In this document: in pieces, positions 60,501 to 64,000 of the stretch
Position numbering within the stretch: position 1 is the first letter of the stretch
Layout of the letters: each line of letters opens with the position of its first letter
Assembly: GCA_017309115.1 (NCBI GenBank)
Contig: JAFLEF010000004.1
Span: 171,458 to 235,457 of the forward strand
Length of the DNA stretch: 64,000 nt
Source: Verrucomicrobiota bacterium
GTDB taxonomy: Bacteria; Verrucomicrobiota; Verrucomicrobiia; Limisphaerales; UBA9464
Reading direction: 5' to 3'
The notes under the pieces: generated by a model
What the model saw: only the letters and a program-made list of their open reading frames with translations
Told to the model about the DNA's origin: nothing
Databases searched by the model: none
Translations under genes and position numbers: made by a program

Positions 60501-60620
60501 ATCGGCAGCTTGGCGACATGCGGAGGCATAAACGAGGCCCAGATACCGCCGGACCAGTTCCGCGAACGCGGTGTCGGAATGATGAGCAGCCCAATCTTGC
60601 AGAAGTTCCCAATCGTTCAT
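57582..60620 (-). CDS. ECF-type sigma factor fused to membrane segment and carboxypeptidase-regulatory-like ectodomain
   Basis: A 1012-residue fusion. Residues about 10-90 are sigma-70 region 2 (FAELVRRYLGLVYASACRQA, DITQAVFLTLAQKA, GWLIRTTRFVASHALR) and 125-180 region 4 (LSNGDRDLVVLRFFECKSMA, GIGENTAKKRVSRAVERLR). Hydrophobic stretches follow (VVLTLTGLTVLLNQL; LPWATAIAVCLTLATTQW, about 245-262), then some 740 residues with repeated carboxypeptidase-regulatory/CnaB-like domains (GHTLGGVVVDENQNPVRGAK, GMISGIITDENGNPLAKAEI-type strands). The sigma part should face the cytosol and the repeats the periplasm. No anti-sigma gene is adjacent. This may be a one-piece transmembrane sensor; regulation and targets are unknown. 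Confidence 0.85.
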   Translation of the reverse strand: MNDWELLQDWAAHHSDTAFAELVRRYLGLVYASACRQAADPELARDITQAVFLTLAQKADSLPRSVVLGGWLIRTTRFVASHALRTERRRQHRETAAALMDSMTSTAPIVPEYWTEVEPHLDAALAGLSNGDRDLVVLRFFECKSMAEVGRQLGIGENTAKKRVSRAVERLRVVLAKRGVVLTLTGLTVLLNQLPAIGAPAGFADTVTVAATAQTAPVPVTLLTQAALRCWFLLGLRRLLPWATAIAVCLTLATTQWVRRANRNSPVALGAETNNPSGEGTPPTSPPSPFVGAPQSESPAEIGASKILLSVRTVDGSRSLTAKLRVVRFAPTGVIAIAETETDLNGIAEIPVTEPNIWLLNVWVSASGHVPLLLRWNRHEFVRPVLLHTCRLEPGHTLGGVVVDENQNPVRGAKVEIDYQSQNYRDRRQISFNPHLSDIRTDAAGRFTVDQLPAIFEGNGGRLVVKHPDYSWHRAPLNSTADVRTNHVITLSSGAMISGIITDENGNPLAKAEIRHDNRTASGSPAEFAESDSAGAFVLGRFKAGPLPIEISAENHETKRQTIEVSRTNQPLTLALSASSSDDASVRKGEIPATVRITGTVVDDESGEAIPSFTVRFGEPKSSVTGLVGEGHDGYFDWPVHLWNFPSFSLEFEAPGYAVASSDLRGGEQAEQHFAIRLQRSSEFSGRVVYPDGKPASGAIVILNLFEDSYWLYSGKPDGGGHCPRTTTDALGRFTLKMHPLAVRLLVVADGGCSQWIVGQPRIDPIVLQPWGTIEGTVILQGKPAANEMVLLWPGPALEAGGVSGVEQQQTAVTDNEGHFRFDRVACGPVLVRHLRKRADNSMILVQRQRVEVPPGQTAQVQLGGTGKTVIGQFELSRPIPDFDWQTDQQQLTAKIDFPPLPQSGPPGTRAHIAYMKELVRRSDLRLSLGISVASDGRFKVEEVPPGEYELVIRVFPPPTGADPMDDYERLIARSRRTLSHLILGGLTNELIVPIESEGPIDLGTVVVPVRP

Positions 60621-60999
60621 GCAGCGATTCGTTTCGTAGGGAAATGCCCGCCGATCGAGGAAAGTGACACCAAATTTGAGTCTAGTGAAAACCAGTCTTC
60701 AGGGTCCCGCAGGACTGGAAGCTCGGATCGTTCATCACTTCGAAACTGGGGAGAACGTTCTAAGAATTGGAGAAGAAACAATCCGCCATCGCCGACCAAC
60801 TTGACCCAACCAAAACCAAGCCGTCACCCAACTCAACGCCGAACCCAGACCGGGAGAGTTGATTTCCCTGGCACCTCCAACCAACCGCGCCGTTGCGCAG
60901 AAGTGGACTGTTATCTTCCTTCTTAGTTCAAATCTCCCCTCCATTTGGGTTCCATCCCCGGCCCGCGACGGCGAATTCGCCCCGCGGTGACCTTGTCGC
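60621..60999. other. Divergent promoter region between sigma fusion and rapA
   Basis: About 380 bases with lower GC than the neighbours near 60660-60780. Open frames on both strands lack recognisable features. Promoters for both genes are expected here, but none was identified with confidence. Confidence 0.4.
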
Positions 61000-63849
61000 A
61001 TGGCTGCTTCTTTTGTCCCGGGACAACGCTGGTTGAGTGAATCCGAACCCGAACTCGGGTTGGGAACGGTTCTGCACGTCAACGCCCGGACGGTCCTGGT
61101 CCGCTTTCCTGCCGCCGAGGAAACCCGGGAGTACGCCCGGGACAACGCCCCGCTACGCCGACTCCATTGCGGGATCGGCGATACCGTGGAAGGCCGAAAC
61201 GGAGTGCGTCTGCTGGTCACCTCGGTCACCGAGTCCCGCGGAGTGCTCACCTACCACGGGGTCGAAGGTTCCGTGTGCGAGACCGAGCTCGCCGATGTCG
61301 TGAGTTCCAACCGACCCGAACAGCGCCTGCTCGCCGGCACCGTGGATTCTCCGGATCTCTTCCAACTGCGGTTCGAGGCGCTGCAACAGCAACACCGTCG
61401 GCGCCGATCTCCCGTGCGGGGATTTGTCGGCGGTCGCATCGATCTGATCCCACATCAGCTCTACATCGCCGGTGAAGTGTCCGGACGTCTCCTGCCGCGG
61501 GTGCTGCTCGCCGACGAAGTGGGTCTCGGTAAAACGATTGAAGCCTGTCTGATCGTACATCGGCTCCTGCTCACCGGCCGCGCCCGCCGGGTCCTGATAC
61601 TCGTGCCAGAGTCCCTGGTGCATCAGTGGTTCGTCGAACTGTTGCGTCGCTTCAACCTGTGGTTCCACATCTTCGACGAAGGCCGCTGCATCGCCCTGGA
61701 AACAAATCATCCCGGAACGAACCCCTTTCTGGATGATCAATGGATTCTGGCACCGCTCCCTCTTCTGACCACGCGTCCGGAACGCAGCGCGCAGATTCTG
61801 GCCGCCGGCTGGGATCTCGTGGTCGTCGATGAAGCCCATCACCTGGGCTGGTCGCCGGAGAATGCCAGCGCGGCGTATCAGCAGGTGGAGCAGCTGGGGC
61901 GGCAAAGTCCCGGCCTGTTGCTGCTCACCGCCACCCCCGAGCAACTCGGCGTCGCGAGTCACTTTGCCCGGTTACGTCTGTTGGATCCCGACCGGTTCCA
62001 CGATCTGGCGGAGTTCGCCCACGAAGCGGAGTCCTACCGGGAAGTCGCGCACTGGGCTGACTTCCTTCAGCAAACGCGTCCCGGAACCGAGAGCGAGTTC
62101 GACCGCTTGGCCCAGATTCTCAACGAGCCGGCGGACGTCCTGCGCGGGAAACTGAACGCCCCTTACGGCGCCGCCGCGCGCCGTGAGTCCCTGGAGGCGC
62201 TGCTGGATCGCCACGGCACCAGCCGCGTCATGTTCCGCAACACCCGCGCCACCATCAGCGGCTTTCCCCGACGTCGAGCCCACCTCCACGCCCTGTCATC
62301 CGCACCCGGTCAGGACGATCTCTTGGAACGTCTCGCGGAAGAGTTCGCTGCCGACACCACGCCGGAGGCAGGTTCAGGGTTCCGGCCCACGCTTTCCGGC
62401 GATCCGCGAATTCTGTGGCTGGCCGATCTGTTGCGCAGTCTAGGCGAAGAGAAGGTGCTGCTCCTCTGCCGGACCCAGGCCAAGGTCGAAGCGATCGAAT
62501 CCGCCCTGCGCGAACGGGTGAATCTGAAACTGGCGGCGTTTCACGAAGGGCTGACCCTGGTGCAGCGGGATCGTCAGGCGGCGTGGTTCGCGGAGGAGGA
62601 CGGCGCCCGGCTGTTGCTGTGTTCCGAAATCGGCGGCGAAGGTCGCAACTTCCAGTTCGCCCACCACTTGGTGCTGTTCGATCTGCCCGCCGATCCCGAA
62701 CTGCTGGAACAGCGCATCGGCCGACTGGATCGCATCGGCCAGCGGGCAGAAATTCAGATTCACGTGCCGTTCGTGGTGGGCAGTTCCCAGGAGGTTCTCG
62801 CCCGGTGGTATCAGGACGGTCTGAACGCGCTGGAAACGAATCTACCCGGAGCCCGCGAACTGCGGGAGCGTCTCGGAGCCCGGGTTCACGATCTGGCCCA
62901 AGACTTTCACGAAACGGAAACCACCTCGCGTCCGGAACTAACCCGACTGATTCAGGAAACCCGGGAAGCCCGAAATGAGCTGGCGCATCGGCTGGAACGC
63001 GGCCGCGACCGGTTGCTGGAGTTGAACTCATTTCGCCGCGAACCTGCGCTGCGCCTTGCTCAGGAAATTCGCGCGCAGGACGACGACCGTTCCCTGGAGC
63101 AGTTTCTCATCGCCGCCTTTGACCACTACACGCTCCACGTCGAAGAGCTCACCCAACGAACCTACCGGCTGGGCTCGGCAGGAGTCTTTGCTGATTCCTT
63201 TCCCGGACTGCCCGCCGGGGGACTCACGATCACCTGTGATCGCGCTCAGGCCCTGGCGCGCGAGGACATTCAATTTGTGACCAGTGACCATCCGCTGGTC
63301 AGCGGCGCCCTGGATCTCATCCTGGGTTCCGAACTGGGCAACAGCAGCTACGGCGTCTGGCCCGATCCGCGAACGCGCGGGCTGTACCTCGAAGTGGTGT
63401 ATCTCCTCGAATGCGTTGCACCGGCGGAACTTCATGTGGACCGATTCCTGCCGCCCACGCCCATCCGACTGGTGCTGGATCATCAGGGCCAGGAGGTCGG
63501 CGCCACCGTGGATTCAAAGACTTTGGCCCGACAGCTTCGTCCGGGGGACCCGTTTGACTTGCTCGATCAATCCGAGATCCGGGAGGACCTGTTACCGGAG
63601 TTGTTGGAACAGGCGCACGGCCTGGCCCGGACGCGAATCACGGAACTCGTCACTCGCGCGCAGCGGGAATTGCAGACCCAACTCGACCGTGAGATCCATC
63701 GCCTGCGCGAACTGCAGAAGGTCAACCGCACGGTCCGCGCGGAGGAAATCAAGGCCCTGATCCGCCAGCGGGACGCCCTCCTCGAGCATCTGCAGGGCGC
63801 CCGTCTGCGCTGCGACAGCCTACGCCTGATCCGCCGCGGACCGGCGTGA
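61000..63849 (+). CDS. rapA: RapA/HepA-type SNF2 helicase, RNA polymerase-associated
   Basis: A 949-residue Swi2/Snf2 ATPase that recycles RNA polymerase in known relatives. It begins with Tudor-like small domains (FVPGQRWLSESEPELGLGTV). The helicase core has LLADEVGLGKTIEACLI (Walker A, about 171-178), VLILVPESLVHQW, VVVDEAHHLGW (Walker B, about 275), LLLTATPEQLG, motif V FCSEIGGEGRNFQFA-like (LLLCSEIGGEGRNFQFAHHL) and motif VI EQRIGRLDRIGQ. The RapA C-terminal domain follows, with a coiled coil near the end. Length is close to the Escherichia coli protein (968). It starts at ATG 61000 and is divergent from the sigma fusion. Confidence 0.93.
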   Translation: MAASFVPGQRWLSESEPELGLGTVLHVNARTVLVRFPAAEETREYARDNAPLRRLHCGIGDTVEGRNGVRLLVTSVTESRGVLTYHGVEGSVCETELADVVSSNRPEQRLLAGTVDSPDLFQLRFEALQQQHRRRRSPVRGFVGGRIDLIPHQLYIAGEVSGRLLPRVLLADEVGLGKTIEACLIVHRLLLTGRARRVLILVPESLVHQWFVELLRRFNLWFHIFDEGRCIALETNHPGTNPFLDDQWILAPLPLLTTRPERSAQILAAGWDLVVVDEAHHLGWSPENASAAYQQVEQLGRQSPGLLLLTATPEQLGVASHFARLRLLDPDRFHDLAEFAHEAESYREVAHWADFLQQTRPGTESEFDRLAQILNEPADVLRGKLNAPYGAAARRESLEALLDRHGTSRVMFRNTRATISGFPRRRAHLHALSSAPGQDDLLERLAEEFAADTTPEAGSGFRPTLSGDPRILWLADLLRSLGEEKVLLLCRTQAKVEAIESALRERVNLKLAAFHEGLTLVQRDRQAAWFAEEDGARLLLCSEIGGEGRNFQFAHHLVLFDLPADPELLEQRIGRLDRIGQRAEIQIHVPFVVGSSQEVLARWYQDGLNALETNLPGARELRERLGARVHDLAQDFHETETTSRPELTRLIQETREARNELAHRLERGRDRLLELNSFRREPALRLAQEIRAQDDDRSLEQFLIAAFDHYTLHVEELTQRTYRLGSAGVFADSFPGLPAGGLTITCDRAQALAREDIQFVTSDHPLVSGALDLILGSELGNSSYGVWPDPRTRGLYLEVVYLLECVAPAELHVDRFLPPTPIRLVLDHQGQEVGATVDSKTLARQLRPGDPFDLLDQSEIREDLLPELLEQAHGLARTRITELVTRAQRELQTQLDREIHRLRELQKVNRTVRAEEIKALIRQRDALLEHLQGARLRCDSLRLIRRGPA

Positions 63850-63919
63850 TCCAAAAGTCGGCGGATGGGTTATCCGGTAGAGTAGAGAGGAGTGGATGGG
63901 ATGAGAGGTCCGAGGACCA

Positions 63920-64000
63920 ATGACCACCGCACTCCTCTCCCTCGTCAAACCGGACATGGAGATTTCCCCCATCCGGCTTTCGCCAACGTCGGCTCTTGCA
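63920..64000 (+). CDS. Possible start of an open frame running off the window
   Basis: An ATG at 63920 opens a frame (TTALLSLVKPDMEISPIRLS) still open at the window end, about 70 bases after rapA. GAGG precedes it by eight bases. Only 27 codons are visible and nothing is recognised, so it may be chance. Confidence 0.2.
   Translation, partial: MTTALLSLVKPDMEISPIRLSPTSALA

Noticed and set aside
1-64000. tRNA, rRNA, tmRNA, SRP RNA or RNase P RNA genes
   Set aside because: I scanned gaps for T-loop GGTTCGA-type and conserved ncRNA motifs and saw no convincing structure; a covariance-model scan would be decisive.

Overview
The window is chromosomal DNA of a GC-rich Gram-negative bacterium. The gene content best fits the Verrucomicrobiota, probably a Pedosphaera/Limisphaerales-type lineage. 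The assignment is inferred from PEP-CTERM-tailed secreted proteins, a membrane sigma factor carrying a carboxypeptidase-regulatory-like ectodomain, two-component propeller kinases, BlaI/M56 pairs, a squalene-hopene cyclase and many large secreted proteins of unknown function. No rRNA, tRNA, CRISPR array, phage or insertion sequence was recognised.

Layout. 1-4872 (minus) is a cbb3-type terminal oxidase block in the order ccoI-ccoS-ccoNO, with ccoNO a CcoN-CcoO fusion cut by the window edge. 5614-10427 (plus) is a two-component pair: a very large LamG/propeller sensor kinase and a NarL-type regulator. 10429-13504 holds two secreted enzymes (a GH-like barrel and a phytase-like esterase). 13737-16732 (minus) is a BlaI repressor with an M56 antirepressor-like protein whose periplasmic tail looks secretin-like and ExbD-like. 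17304-18755 is a sugar-porter MFS transporter.

18769-35320 (minus) is the most distinctive block: eight closely spaced genes, nearly all with signal peptides. They encode a kelch protein, a conserved unknown, an S74-chaperone tail-fibre-like protein, a 2665-residue giant protein with a Tc-toxin-like helical C-terminal region, a calcium-repeat protein, a MORN/YwqK-like protein and two small secreted proteins, one PEP-CTERM. An orphan LuxR-type regulator lies just upstream. It may build an undescribed surface or secreted assembly.

36342-52794 is mostly housekeeping: a Gfo/Idh/MocA oxidoreductase, rarA, 5-formyl-THF cyclo-ligase, rny, shc, the prs-rplY-pth-rpsF-ssb-rplI run (without rpsR), a Nudix hydrolase, a cytosolic and an exported cyclophilin, and a Tat-exported phosphatase-superfamily protein with a membrane partner. 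52881-57193 contains a DUF2975/YozG-type membrane protein and regulator pair behind a perfect AT-rich palindrome, a PEP-CTERM protein, a two-TM protein that resembles bacterial STING but has no nucleotide cyclase beside it, and a methyltransferase. 57582-60620 is the membrane sigma factor fusion and 61000-63849 a RapA/HepA-type helicase.

Intergenic spaces carry several large foldback elements (13501-13724, 37494-37660, 41581-41810) associated with 7-bp tandem repeats, plus a second palindromic family (16791-16952, 48014-48127). They sit mostly at gene ends or between convergent genes, and are among the clearest structures not explained by coding sequence.
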